From assembly GCF_001276715.1 (NCBI RefSeq), contig NZ_LIUQ01000046.1, positions 1 to 55,141 of the forward strand: a stretch of DNA of 55,141 bases, written 5' to 3'. Shown in pieces: positions 10,806-19,587 of the stretch. How positions within the stretch are numbered: position 1 is the first letter of the stretch; each line of letters opens with the position of its first letter. Source of the DNA: Planktothricoides sp. SR001. GTDB lineage: Bacteria; Cyanobacteriota; Cyanobacteriia; Cyanobacteriales; Laspinemataceae. Below the pieces are notes generated by a model. That model saw only the letters and a list, made by a program, of their open reading frames with translations. It was not told the origin of the DNA and did not search any database. The position numbers and the translations under genes are program-made.

Positions 10806-11687
10806 CTAAATGCCTTTCGCTGCTTCGCGAATCAATGCACGGGCAACGGTTTGAATTCCCGTATGCTCATAATAATTCGTCGCTTGATCGAGAAAAGCGG
10901 CGACAAAATCCAATTTATCATCGGAAAATTCAATAAAACCTTCCAGATGAGAAAAAACATTTTGCGGGGTTAAACCAGCGGATCCCACTAAATTAGTCAT
11001 CCAGCCACTAACGGCTCCAAAACTGTTAGAAATAAAGCCTAATTTATCCTCTCCAGGAATCAAACTGCTGACGGAACTAAAAACTGGATTGCTGGTGAAA
11101 GCACTTTGACCCTCACTGCTCAAGGTATTCTGCACTTTTTGCAGAAAATTTGGGCCAAGAGGAACGAGGCCATCAATACAAACTAAAGCGGCCATTCGCA
11201 TCAAAGCTGCATCGGTATAATGCTGATTAATTTCCGTGGCAAATGTTTTGGGATTAATACTGGGTAAACCATTTATTTTGGCATAAGCGAGTAGTTCTAC
11301 CACAATTTTTAGACATAAATCAACGGATTGTATGGTGTCAGCTTTTGGGGTTAATTTATTTAAAAAAGAGAGAAAGCCAATTTTCTCCCCAACCTTATTG
11401 GCCATTGCCGCTGCGCCCATTGCTTTGTCTGCACCATCAACGGTTTGGTAAAGCCAAATCGCTTGTTGATAGCCTTTTGATTTATCATTATAAAGTTCAA
11501 TTGCCCGATTGCGAATTTGCATAATTTTATTCGCATCACTGACCCCGGTGACAGCTTTAATAGTGTTGTCAAAACCGACAACATTCTGCCATTTACCCGG
11601 AATCACATAATCTAAAGCGTTGAGAACTTTTACGGTCAGGTTATTGCTGGGCAATGTATCGACTAATTGAATAATTGATTCACTCAC
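10806..11687 (-). CDS. Conserved hypothetical protein, mostly alpha-helical
   Basis: I do not recognise this 293-aa protein. It begins SESIIQLVDTLPSNNLTVKVL and is rich in Ala/Leu/Asn, with amphipathic helices, no signal peptide, no clear membrane span and no known catalytic motif. GTG 11687 is chosen because AGGAG stands 5-6 bases upstream. The longer reading to 11738 would add 17 residues encoded by a GAAACCGGGTTTC repeat. The gene is flanked on both sides by clusters of that repeat, so it looks like a cassette. Several predicted helical segments (80-200) hint at an all-helical fold, but the function is unknown. Confidence 0.7.
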   Translation of the reverse strand: MSESIIQLVDTLPSNNLTVKVLNALDYVIPGKWQNVVGFDNTIKAVTGVSDANKIMQIRNRAIELYNDKSKGYQQAIWLYQTVDGADKAMGAAAMANKVGEKIGFLSFLNKLTPKADTIQSVDLCLKIVVELLAYAKINGLPSINPKTFATEINQHYTDAALMRMAALVCIDGLVPLGPNFLQKVQNTLSSEGQSAFTSNPVFSSVSSLIPGEDKLGFISNSFGAVSGWMTNLVGSAGLTPQNVFSHLEGFIEFSDDKLDFVAAFLDQATNYYEHTGIQTVARALIREAAKGI

Positions 11688-11720
11688 AATAAACTCCTGA
11701 TAAATAAGTGAAAAGTCGGA

Positions 11721-11783
11721 GAAACCCGGTTTCTTCAAGAAACCGGGTTTCTTGAAGGTGACATCGGCGAAACCGGGTTTCTG
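11721..11783. repeat. GAAACCGGGTTTC hairpin cluster
   Basis: GAAACCCGGTTTCTT (11721-11735) pairs perfectly with AAGAAACCGGGTTTC (11737-11751), and a further copy ends at 11783. It lies between purQ and the 293-aa gene, both on the minus strand, and probably ends the purQ transcript. Confidence 0.8.
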
Positions 11784-11786
11784 TGT

Positions 11787-12512
11787 TTAAGCAACCGCAG
11801 CCGTAGCAGCGGCTAATATGCCCTGAAATAATTTGAGGCCATCAGTGCCACCGTTCGCGAAGCGTTGCGGATGCAAGATCGCTCGATCGGCGGCTCTTTC
11901 TGGGTGGGGCATCATCCCCACAACATTGCCTTTTTGGTTACAAATTCCGGCAATATTATTTAAGGAACCGTTGGGATTTCCCTCGGAATTAATTTCACCG
12001 TTAGCCGTACAATACCGGAATAAAACTTGTTGATTGTCTTCGAGTTGTTTTAGGGTATCAGCATCGGCATAGTAGCACCCCTCTCCGTGGGCAATGGGCA
12101 AGGTAATAATTTCACCGGGAGAATAGCCAGAAGTCCAAGGTAGGTTAGTGCGTTCGACTTTTAAGGGAGCGCGATCGCAGATAAAATGTAAATCTCGATT
12201 GCGGGTCAGGGCACCGGGTAGCAGTCCCACTTCCGTTAAGACTTGGAAGCCATTACAAATGCCAATGACCCATTTCCCTTGTTCCGCGTGTTTAACCACT
12301 TCGTTCATTACGGGAGAAAAACGGGCGATCGCGCCACAACGCAAATAATCCCCATAACTGAAACCCCCCGGAACCACTACCACATCAATATCGGCAATAT
12401 CCTGATCCTGATGCCAAACTAAGCGGGTGGGTTGCTTCAGTAAACCTTCTGTCACCCAGACCACATCGCGATCGCAGTTGGATCCGGGAAAAACCAGCAC
12501 GCCAAATTTCAT
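11787..12512 (-). CDS. purQ: Phosphoribosylformylglycinamidine synthase, glutaminase subunit PurQ
   Basis: Glutamine amidotransferase subunit of FGAM synthase, supplying ammonia to PurL in the fourth step of purine synthesis. The protein has 241 aa; the nucleophile Cys86 is in GICNGFQVL, and the catalytic His and Glu are in MMPHPERA near 201-208. Between [10 protein letters not shown] and GTDGLKLF, where other PurQ proteins have only a few residues, there is an extra stretch [11 protein letters not shown] (about 211-221). The DNA there (11853-11876) is a copy of a short palindromic repeat, so this looks like an in-frame repeat insertion. Both catalytic residues are intact. It overlaps purS by 4 bases. 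Confidence 0.96.
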   Translation of the reverse strand: MKFGVLVFPGSNCDRDVVWVTEGLLKQPTRLVWHQDQDIADIDVVVVPGGFSYGDYLRCGAIARFSPVMNEVVKHAEQGKWVIGICNGFQVLTEVGLLPGALTRNRDLHFICDRAPLKVERTNLPWTSGYSPGEIITLPIAHGEGCYYADADTLKQLEDNQQVLFRYCTANGEINSEGNPNGSLNNIAGICNQKGNVVGMMPHPERAADRAILHPQRFANGGTDGLKLFQGILAAATAAVA

Positions 12513-12793
12513 GCTGTTGCCTCCTCTAGCAGACCAATTTCGGTCAACTCAACGCAATAATTTTCAATCACTGGGTTGGCCAAAAGTTGATCGCAGACGA
12601 TATCCAGTTGTTTTCTCGCGGCTTCCTCCGTAGCAGAGGTAATCGTCAACTGAATATATTTACCAATTCGGACACCTTCGACATTATGGTATCCCATATT
12701 CTTCAGTCCCGACTCCACAGCGGTTCCCGCCGGATCCAATACTGAAGGTCTAAGAGTGACGTAGATTTGAGCGTGATATTTTTTTTGAGTCAC
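12509..12793 (-). CDS. purS: Phosphoribosylformylglycinamidine synthase subunit PurS
   Basis: Small 94-aa subunit that bridges PurQ and PurL in the three-part FGAM synthase of cyanobacteria and Gram-positives. Typical stretches are [20 protein letters not shown] (residues 11-30) and VRIGKYIQL (about 41-49). The start is GTG 12793; the stop overlaps the purQ start in ATGA, indicating translational coupling. purL is not nearby. Confidence 0.95.
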   Translation of the reverse strand: MTQKKYHAQIYVTLRPSVLDPAGTAVESGLKNMGYHNVEGVRIGKYIQLTITSATEEAARKQLDIVCDQLLANPVIENYCVELTEIGLLEEATA

Positions 12794-12818
12794 GGTAAAG
12801 TGGTGTCAAGTATATGTT

Positions 12819-12846
12819 GTAGGGGCGAACGGCTGTTCGCCCCTAC
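12819..12846. repeat. GTAGGGGCGAACGG palindrome
   Basis: GTAGGGGCGAACGG followed by its inverse makes a 28-base near-perfect palindrome between purS and the transglutaminase-like gene. Its outer arms match the palindrome at 43809. Confidence 0.7.
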
Positions 12847-12905
12847 TGCTATTTTCCAACTTGTTTGTCCGTTCCTAAAGGGATCGGCCAATTTTATGTC
12901 ATCAG

Positions 12906-15263
12906 TTAACCAAGTTTCTGCGCGTTTCGGGCTTTCAACCCTTGAAAATAGCGAAGTAAATCCTCGTAATTGGCTGTAACCCCACCATAGCGATAAGATA
13001 CATAAGCCGTAGAAATTCGAGCGATCGCTGCTGCATCCTCTTGGTTAAAGTGCTCTCGTAGCATCTGGGCATATTCAAACGGGGTCTGAACCGATGATTT
13101 ACGATAACCTTTGACCGCTAACCAGTCGAGCATTTGTTGATATAACCGGACAATTGGGGGCAATTTCCCTAAAAATCTCTGCTTACGCCAATTTTGCCAA
13201 CCAGTCCAACTCAGCCACAGTAAGAATCCTAAACCAGTGATGGCCAGCAAAAAGGCAAAAAAACCGATCCAACCTTTTGCCAGTAATCCAAATAACCAGC
13301 CAAAAGTGGTAAAGACGATCGTGGCGATCGCCCGAAACAGATATTGCAACACCCCTGTAACCGGGGATGGCAACCAACCGGCCACCCATTGCCAAAACTG
13401 GCGCAAGACGCCAAAAGTTTGGTTTTCCTCCACCGACGGGGGAATTAAATCATGGCCTGGAATGGGATCGAAGGCAAACCAACCATAACCGGGAAAATAC
13501 ACCTCGGTCATAGCATAAGCATCGGTATTGCGAACAACGTAATATCCCGTAAACGGATTAAATTGACCTTGACCAAACCCAGCCACTAATCGTGCGGGAA
13601 TGCCAATAGAACGCAGCATCACCGTTAAGACCGTAGAGTAGTGGTCGGGATAGCCCCATTTCCAATCAAATAAAAAGGCTTTGACTAAATCTTGGTCTGG
13701 CAATAAAAACGGCAGGTCTGGTTGATTAGATGGAGGTGCATATCTTTGCTTCAGATATTGGGCTAAATAAAGAGTTTTTTCATAAACAGAATCTAAATTA
13801 GCCGCCTGAGATGGGTCACTGCCCGCTCTTTGGGCATTAGCTTTTAGTTCTTGGCGGCGTTTTTCCAGAATTTCTTCGGTAAATTGACGAATCTCCGGCA
13901 GAATTTCCGGCGGTACTTGCAAATAATATGGTGGAATTGATTTGGGATAATTGGTCGAGGCCGAATTTAAGGCGGTGCGATCGCGATAGGGGACCTCGGA
14001 AACCACCGAGTAAGTCAATCCATCGGCTAAATTTACTGGAGCACGCAAACTACCTTCTGTATCTAATTCGATTGTGGGGGTGGGAAAATAAATCTCCGTG
14101 GGATCTGCCATTGCCGGAATAATATTCGGCAGGTCTGCCAAAATCACATAAGTTTGCACCACCGATTCCAACTTCGCCCGGTTTCTTCTGGGGATGAAAA
14201 CAGAAAAGCGATAAGTCCAACCCGGTCGGCTGAGTTCTTCCACTTGCTCATTCCGGGAAATTTCCCAGCCCTGACCCGTGTAGTGATCGAACGCCAAAGC
14301 CCGCCAAAAACCCGGAGACTGCGATCGCACCCGCATCACAACTTTGGGTTTCATCTGACCCCGCAAATTTTGGTTAATCCGGGTATTAAATCCATAATAA
14401 AAAGTATCATCCACCTCACCGGATCTATCGGTGCCATCACTACCGCCACTGCCATCCGTCGCTCCATTTTCCCCATAACCCGGATTTCTAATACTGCCGC
14501 TTTGGAAATTGCCATCCAGTTCAATTCCTGAAGAAACTGGAAATGTTTGAATTTGATAACTAGGAAACCGAGGTAACACCGCAAAAATCCCCAGCCCTAA
14601 ACTGACAATCACCAGTAAAAAAGCCCCTAAACGTTTCGGAGATAAATCAGCGCTCAACAACTTGAGCAGATTGCGGGTTTTCACTGATTTTCCAGTTTTC
14701 GGTGCGTTGGTCAGGGGAATACCCAGGGACAAACCAAGGCGCGATCGATAATCTAATACTAAAGTCGGTAGGGCGATCGCCAAAAATACCAGCAACAACG
14801 GCGCAAAAGCCAAAGTCTGACTCAAAGTCCCCGCCACCCCCAGCAAAATCAAGCCAATCACCATCGAATAGCCTAAATCCTGACGGCGGGGTAAGTCAAA
14901 ACTATGAAGTACCTGCACTTGAATCAGCAATTGTGCCAGCACCAACCGCGTATCATTTTGCTGCTGAAACAAGTCAGCAAAGAAAGCAAACAAAGCCACC
15001 AGCATCCCAATCGCCAGCAAAAACTTAACCCAAGTATTGCGATGGCGACGACGGTACCAACTCCAAACCGCAGCGGCAATTCCTGCGGGAACTGCCCAAA
15101 CACTCATTTGAGTTTCAGCCGCCACATCTGTGGCGACGATGCCCACAATCACCAAAGCCTGAACCAGCACTCGTAACCAAATTGAGTCCTCAATGACCAC
15201 TGTGGATGATTCAGTCTGGCGTAACCTTTGCCGCAGACGCTGCCCGAATGAGCCAAAAACCAT
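12906..15263 (-). CDS. Transglutaminase-like membrane protein (DUF3488-TGc-DUF4129), degenerate active site
   Basis: A 785-aa membrane protein with several N-terminal hydrophobic helices (about residues 35-215, DUF3488-like), a long extracytoplasmic part, a transglutaminase-like domain near 520-610, another membrane helix near 665-700 and a cytoplasmic tail with TPFEYAQML (DUF4129-like). In the transglutaminase domain the usual G-H-C-x-Y-F nucleophile motif reads GYPDHYSTVLTVMLRSIGIPAR, with Pro where Cys is expected. The histidine motif reads DAYAMTEVY, with Tyr for His; FDP keeps the Asp. Hence it is probably not a transglutaminase enzyme. The frame continues upstream to 15308, but that part is encoded by a repeat (VPSGTLRE), so ATG 15263 is preferred. 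The physiological role is unknown; a cell-envelope function is plausible. Confidence 0.8.
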   Translation of the reverse strand: MVFGSFGQRLRQRLRQTESSTVVIEDSIWLRVLVQALVIVGIVATDVAAETQMSVWAVPAGIAAAVWSWYRRRHRNTWVKFLLAIGMLVALFAFFADLFQQQNDTRLVLAQLLIQVQVLHSFDLPRRQDLGYSMVIGLILLGVAGTLSQTLAFAPLLLVFLAIALPTLVLDYRSRLGLSLGIPLTNAPKTGKSVKTRNLLKLLSADLSPKRLGAFLLVIVSLGLGIFAVLPRFPSYQIQTFPVSSGIELDGNFQSGSIRNPGYGENGATDGSGGSDGTDRSGEVDDTFYYGFNTRINQNLRGQMKPKVVMRVRSQSPGFWRALAFDHYTGQGWEISRNEQVEELSRPGWTYRFSVFIPRRNRAKLESVVQTYVILADLPNIIPAMADPTEIYFPTPTIELDTEGSLRAPVNLADGLTYSVVSEVPYRDRTALNSASTNYPKSIPPYYLQVPPEILPEIRQFTEEILEKRRQELKANAQRAGSDPSQAANLDSVYEKTLYLAQYLKQRYAPPSNQPDLPFLLPDQDLVKAFLFDWKWGYPDHYSTVLTVMLRSIGIPARLVAGFGQGQFNPFTGYYVVRNTDAYAMTEVYFPGYGWFAFDPIPGHDLIPPSVEENQTFGVLRQFWQWVAGWLPSPVTGVLQYLFRAIATIVFTTFGWLFGLLAKGWIGFFAFLLAITGLGFLLWLSWTGWQNWRKQRFLGKLPPIVRLYQQMLDWLAVKGYRKSSVQTPFEYAQMLREHFNQEDAAAIARISTAYVSYRYGGVTANYEDLLRYFQGLKARNAQKLG

Positions 15264-15272
15264 AGAATCCTG

Positions 15273-15296
15273 TTCCCGAAGCGTGCCGGATGGCAC
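15273..15296. repeat. TTCGCGAAGCGTGCCGGATGGCA repeat, copy 1
   Basis: A copy of an interspersed repeat (consensus TTCGCGAAGCGTGCCGG then ATGGCA) just upstream of the transglutaminase-like gene. Other copies are at 15511-15533, 16476-16498 and 28870-28920; a variant lies in purQ at 11853-11876. Confidence 0.8.
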
Positions 15297-15501
15297 TAGA
15301 AAAGTCAAACGTTGAATTTGTCAACCGATGGATCGAAAGATCCTCAGACCCGTCTCACCATTTTTTCAGGTTAACCCATATATTCCATCAACCGTCAACC
15401 GAATCTCAAGATTTTCAGACTATTTGACCCAGGATTCAGACTCCTCAGAGACAACCGCAGTCTCCCTTGACTCCCGCGAGGCTGACATTATGGTCGGCGA
15501 T

Positions 15502-16749
15502 CTATTTCCGTTCGCGAAGCGTGCCGGATGGCATTATGTAAACCGCAAAGGTCAACGAATTTTGCTCTGGATTGTTTAAATGTACTTCCAATAAATAATT
15601 TTGCTCAAGATCGCGATTCGCTGACGCGATAGCTTCGCTAACGCACAACTCAATACTTAATTCTCCTGGGTTCGCTCTTTCTGATTTAGTCTGACTTTGA
15701 CCATTGCTCAATCTCACCGAGCCACCACACGGTAGAGTCGCGGCAACTTTTACCACAGAAGAAACATTTTTCATCCGGGGATAATAAGAAATCTCCAGAG
15801 TCAGCAACCCCAAAGCAGTCAACCATTCCCGTTCCACTCTGGGCTTCGTCGATGACAATTCCAAAGTTAAATTGCCCATAATCTCCCGTGCAGCGAGTAA
15901 TGACATCAGCATCTGTTGATTTGGGGTCGCCAGTTCATAACTGATTTCGCCGTTGACCTCTCCAGTTTTTTGCTTCACCGAGGGATCAATGGTCAGCGAA
16001 CTGCGGTGTTGTTGAGCAATACTTAATCGATTGGCAATTTGATTAAGTTCCCAAAGCCGCCCGGGAAACAAAGTTTTTTCCACCACATCAACTAACTTTG
16101 CCCATTCGCGTAAATTTGATTTCACCGCTTGAGTGCATTGTTCCAGCAGTTGCGTCAATAAGTCTTGTGGCATCCCCTCTAAACTATTCATATAGGGTAA
16201 TTGATGAGCCCAAAAACCAATTTGATTTCCCGGAGATTTTCCATTGAATATAGAGGGAACCAGATTGCCTTGGGGAAAGTCTATGCTCTCAGGTTCGTAG
16301 TCCACAATTTCCGTTTCCCAAGGAAATAAGGGTGGGTGATGCTCAATTTCAGTTCTCAATCGACTTTTAATGATTGTTTGTGAACGTTCAGAAATCACAG
16401 GGGTGTCTCCTGGTCTAAATAATTGATCGACATCCGAGACCGAATGTCCCGCGCCATCAGAAGACTCACAATCTGTTCGCGGAGCGTGCCGGATGGCACT
16501 ACCCATCTCAGAAATTGGTAAAAATTGCAGTTCTTCTGACAAAAGTGGATCGAAATCATCCACTTCCCATAAGGCTGGGTCATCCGCAGAAGATTTCGGG
16601 AAACTGGAGCCATGGAGATGGTTGTCTCCTGGGATAGACAGGGGATGAGCGCGCCTAGATATAGCATCTGTTTTTAACCATTCTAGAAAGCGGCCCTCAA
16701 GGCGATCGCACTCCTCAAAGTTCTCAAAAGCTTCATTGTCCCGGTTCAT
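15502..16749 (-). CDS. patU: PatU-like protein, linked to HetZ
   Basis: A 415-aa protein directly downstream of hetZ. In Anabaena-type genomes the corresponding locus is split into patU5 and patU3, which affect heterocyst patterning; other filamentous cyanobacteria keep one long patU. This looks like the long form. There is an acidic, low-complexity N-terminal half (DDFDPLLSEELQFLP near 64-78) and a conserved C-terminal half (about 195-400) with helices followed by a beta-rich end. Three short repeats lie inside the frame: at 16476-16498 (SAIRHAPRT), at about 15612-15645 (SEAIASANRD) and at 15511-15533, which supplies the last residues MPSGTLRERK, so the natural C-terminus may have been replaced. 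The PatU call rests on synteny and resemblance. The molecular role is unknown. Confidence 0.7.
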   Translation of the reverse strand: MNRDNEAFENFEECDRLEGRFLEWLKTDAISRRAHPLSIPGDNHLHGSSFPKSSADDPALWEVDDFDPLLSEELQFLPISEMGSAIRHAPRTDCESSDGAGHSVSDVDQLFRPGDTPVISERSQTIIKSRLRTEIEHHPPLFPWETEIVDYEPESIDFPQGNLVPSIFNGKSPGNQIGFWAHQLPYMNSLEGMPQDLLTQLLEQCTQAVKSNLREWAKLVDVVEKTLFPGRLWELNQIANRLSIAQQHRSSLTIDPSVKQKTGEVNGEISYELATPNQQMLMSLLAAREIMGNLTLELSSTKPRVEREWLTALGLLTLEISYYPRMKNVSSVVKVAATLPCGGSVRLSNGQSQTKSERANPGELSIELCVSEAIASANRDLEQNYLLEVHLNNPEQNSLTFAVYIMPSGTLRERK

Positions 16750-16775
16750 GTCTTACACCCCTATTCATCAATAGA

Positions 16776-17921
16776 TCAGCTTTTTCCGGATGAACCATTC
16801 CTAATTTCCCAAGCTAAATTGAGCAGCTTAAACCAACGTTTATTCACTTGGTTGACTGTACAACCCAGCTTTTGAGCAATTTCTGTGTCTGGTAATCCTT
16901 GTTGCTTTAAGCGTAACAACTCTTTTTGTTCCGATTCAAGATTTTCTATAAAATCTTGCCATTGGGTAGGAGTCAAGCCTAAATTTCGATCTAAATCCGC
17001 TTCCAACCATTCATGTACCAGTTCCCACTGATGAGACAAAGCAAATCGCATCAGGTGATATTTAAATCGCTGTTGTAAATAATCCCGCTCACGGGGGGTC
17101 AGACCCAGAATTGCTTCAATCTCTTGGGTCGGTAAATCTTGTAGCCGCAGGGCAAAATAGTCGGCACAGTCATTTTGCTGCCGTTCCTCCAGATAGGCAA
17201 TTAATTCCTGAATCACCTTTTCCCGCAGAGACTCTTCGGCGGTTTCTGCTTCTGGACTGACCATTGCTTGTCGGACTTCACGGATCGAGGTATCATTCTC
17301 CATATAGTTCAAGTCCAAGGAAGTCCCCTCAGCCGCTTGTTCTATATCCACCAAAGTTTCTGGGGGTTGCTGTTGGGAAAAAGTTTGCGCCCGCAAAATA
17401 ATTAATTGCTGAATCCTACCGCCTGATAAAGTAATTCTTCTTTTGCCATACCGTTCCGTAAACGCCATATATTCCGCCAGTTCTAAGAGCGATTGTGGAG
17501 AAAAGGTTTCTCCGAGCTTGGCTTCTCGGCGAAATGCATTTAAGGATTCTACATAAAATGCTTGCAGAAAATCTTCAATTAAACTCAATCGGGCTTGATA
17601 ACTAGATTGAATCTGCGGTGGCGTAATATAACGATAAACAATTGCACTGAGGGTACTATGTAATTCGACCCGCCCATTGCGAGAACCCAACTTGTAATAT
17701 TTTAAACATTGCTGTAACCGATTTTTTGCCAGGTTAATCATCCATTTTTGGATGTCTCCGGATGATTGAATTCGTTTACTTTCTTCACAAATTCTTCTGG
17801 CTTCTTCCACCAAACGCTGTGCCACTGGAAGACACTGTTTTTCAGAAGATCGAGTAGATTGCTTTAGTTCGGTCAAGATCATTTGCAAGATTTCATTCAC
17901 ACCCCAGTCATTTTCCACCAT
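16776..17921 (-). CDS. hetZ: Heterocyst differentiation-type regulator HetZ
   Basis: A 381-aa DNA-binding protein. In Anabaena, HetZ acts with HetR in early heterocyst differentiation, and homologues also occur in filamentous strains that make no heterocysts. Recognisable family stretches include KLGSRNGRVELHSTLSAIVY (about 77-96), LIEDFLQAFYVESLNAFRRE (about 113-132), AEYMAFTERYGKRRI (about 148-162) and QQPPETLVDIEQAAEG (about 188-203). The C-terminal LKQQGLPDTEIAQKLGCTV is a helix-turn-helix. ATG 17921 gives a normal N-terminus. patU follows after 26 bases on the same strand, so the pair is an operon. About 1 kb of AT-rich DNA precedes it, presumably the control region. Confidence 0.9.
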   Translation of the reverse strand: MVENDWGVNEILQMILTELKQSTRSSEKQCLPVAQRLVEEARRICEESKRIQSSGDIQKWMINLAKNRLQQCLKYYKLGSRNGRVELHSTLSAIVYRYITPPQIQSSYQARLSLIEDFLQAFYVESLNAFRREAKLGETFSPQSLLELAEYMAFTERYGKRRITLSGGRIQQLIILRAQTFSQQQPPETLVDIEQAAEGTSLDLNYMENDTSIREVRQAMVSPEAETAEESLREKVIQELIAYLEERQQNDCADYFALRLQDLPTQEIEAILGLTPRERDYLQQRFKYHLMRFALSHQWELVHEWLEADLDRNLGLTPTQWQDFIENLESEQKELLRLKQQGLPDTEIAQKLGCTVNQVNKRWFKLLNLAWEIRNGSSGKS

Positions 17922-18971
17922 CTAGTCCTCCGCAAGCTTACAGCCCTTTTGGGCTTCTAACCATTTACGCACGACGATTTATAGTCATTTTTTCCGATAT
18001 GATTCGGATCAAACAAAATATACTTTAAATTAAAGGTTTAAATTTGTCTTTATTTACGCTTTTTTTATTAGTTACTTTTCCATGGTTAATCAATATAATA
18101 TTTTACGTTAAAATAAGATCATCGTCAACCATTTTATTTTTCATATAACATCTGTTGTTTCTGAAAATCCAATCTCATGTTTATATTTATTTATGCTTAT
18201 CTTGGTGGAAAAAACTTTAAATAAATTCATTTAAAAAATGTAATTTATTTAATATAAAACACAATTTTCATCGTTTTATTTTATATAATTTATCGATGAA
18301 AAGTGATGGTATACTCACTGTTAAAATAAAATAATTTGATGTTGGTTGTATAAAAAAATCACCCTGTTTTGCTTGAGGTTAACCCTGATTCTTTAGCACC
18401 CAAATTATCCCAACTTATGTTACGGTAGAATGATTGTCCCTGAATAACCTTGTCTCAAATCTAAAATCAATATTGGTTTTAATCTTTACAGTTGATTTTA
18501 GGATGCAAAATTGATCGAGTATATACGATGCAATTTTTAAAGGTTTATTCAATGAAATTTTGATGAGATTGATTGACTGACAAAATGTTGAGCAAACTTG
18601 ACCGAAATATCGATCCAATAAGTGATTGATTATTAGAGCAAATCGGTTTGGCCAAGAAAGCGCCAAGCCATTTAAAGATTATTTGATTTGGCAGACCCAA
18701 TCAATAATCTTTAAAAACTTTTCTCAAAAAAGTTTAGCATAAGTTTAAGTATAATCGCTGGCATGGGTTGAGACTTGTTTCGATTGATTTAAGTTCCACC
18801 AAGGAAATATGCTAAATTAAAGCTTTCCCACCCTGACAATTTGTAGATTTTTAGGAGCACACTTAAATCATAGTCTATGCTTGCTTCCTGGAAACCGCGA
18901 TGAGTCTCAGAAGATTTTGTCGGTTGCCCGAAAATATCTGTGGATCGGGGCTGAATTCCCGGAAAATGTAG
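17922..18971. other. 1-kb AT-rich intergenic region upstream of hetZ
   Basis: No convincing gene on either strand; the 83-codon frame at 18415-18666 has no family resemblance and biased composition. 18000-18350 is extremely AT-rich. The region separates hetZ (-) from the 177-aa gene (+) and probably holds both promoters. I looked for NtcA (GTA-N8-TAC) and HetR-type palindromes and saw none that convinced me. Confidence 0.5.
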
Positions 18972-19505
18972 ATGTTGTCAGTTAATTTTTACCCGAAAAT
19001 GGATTATTTAGACCAACAATTGCAAGTGCTGATTGACGAGGCGCCTCAAGATGGACAAACTCCACAGATTGTAATTGCGATCGCCCCTGCACTGAAAATT
19101 ATCGCCAGTCAGTTACGACATTCTCAGTATTATATTCTGCAAACCCCAGATGGCCGCCAACGTTGGCGTTGGGTTGTCACCACTCTCAGTCATCGGACAC
19201 AACCCAATCTGCAAAAGCAGGTGATTTATGCCTTTGCCTCCGAGGAAGATGCCCAGACTGGATCTTGGGTCGCCCAAGGAACCCAGGCGCTGGCACGACC
19301 CATCCCTGTCACCCATATTTTATTTCAGACGATCGCGATCGACAGCGTTGATAGCTTGGTGTTTTTTGAAACTCCCGGCGATCTTTCTCAGGGGACAGAA
19401 GTCTCCCGGGAAAAGATTCAATTATGTATTCAGGCGGAATTGAAAAACACCCTGGGCAATCCTAGCAAATTCCAGCTTCCTCAGATCCCGAACGATCTCG
19501 CTTGA
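18972..19505 (+). CDS. Conserved cyanobacterial hypothetical protein
   Basis: A soluble 177-aa protein I cannot assign. It contains QLRHSQYYILQTPDGRQRW (residues 53-71) and a plausible alternating alpha/beta pattern (VVTTLSHRTQ, QVIYAFASEEDA, VDSLVFFETPGD), but no catalytic motif, signal peptide or membrane span. The start may be ATG 18972 or ATG 18999 (MDYLDQQL); neither has a strong ribosome site, and the second agrees better with a globular N-terminus. It converges on sds with a strong shared stem-loop between them. Confidence 0.7.
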   Translation: MLSVNFYPKMDYLDQQLQVLIDEAPQDGQTPQIVIAIAPALKIIASQLRHSQYYILQTPDGRQRWRWVVTTLSHRTQPNLQKQVIYAFASEEDAQTGSWVAQGTQALARPIPVTHILFQTIAIDSVDSLVFFETPGDLSQGTEVSREKIQLCIQAELKNTLGNPSKFQLPQIPNDLA

Positions 19506-19516
19506 AATATCATCTC

Positions 19517-19566
19517 TAACCAGGCCAAAGTTATTTGCCTTTCTCAGGATAACTTTGGCCTGGTTA
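19517..19566. terminator. Bidirectional stem-loop terminator
   Basis: TAACCAGGCCAAAGTTAT (19517-19534) and its exact inverse (19549-19566) form an 18-bp stem with a 14-base loop between two convergent genes. It fits a terminator used in both directions. Confidence 0.8.
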
Positions 19567-19587
19567 ATTAACCACAGTCATAAAACC

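Noticed and set aside
15264-15308. Upstream extension of the transglutaminase-like gene
   Set aside because: Encoded by the TTCCCGAAGCGTGCCGG repeat; ATG 15263 is the first credible start.
18415-18666. 83-codon minus-strand frame upstream of hetZ
   Set aside because: Low-complexity AT-rich composition, no family-like motifs and no ribosome site; likely chance.
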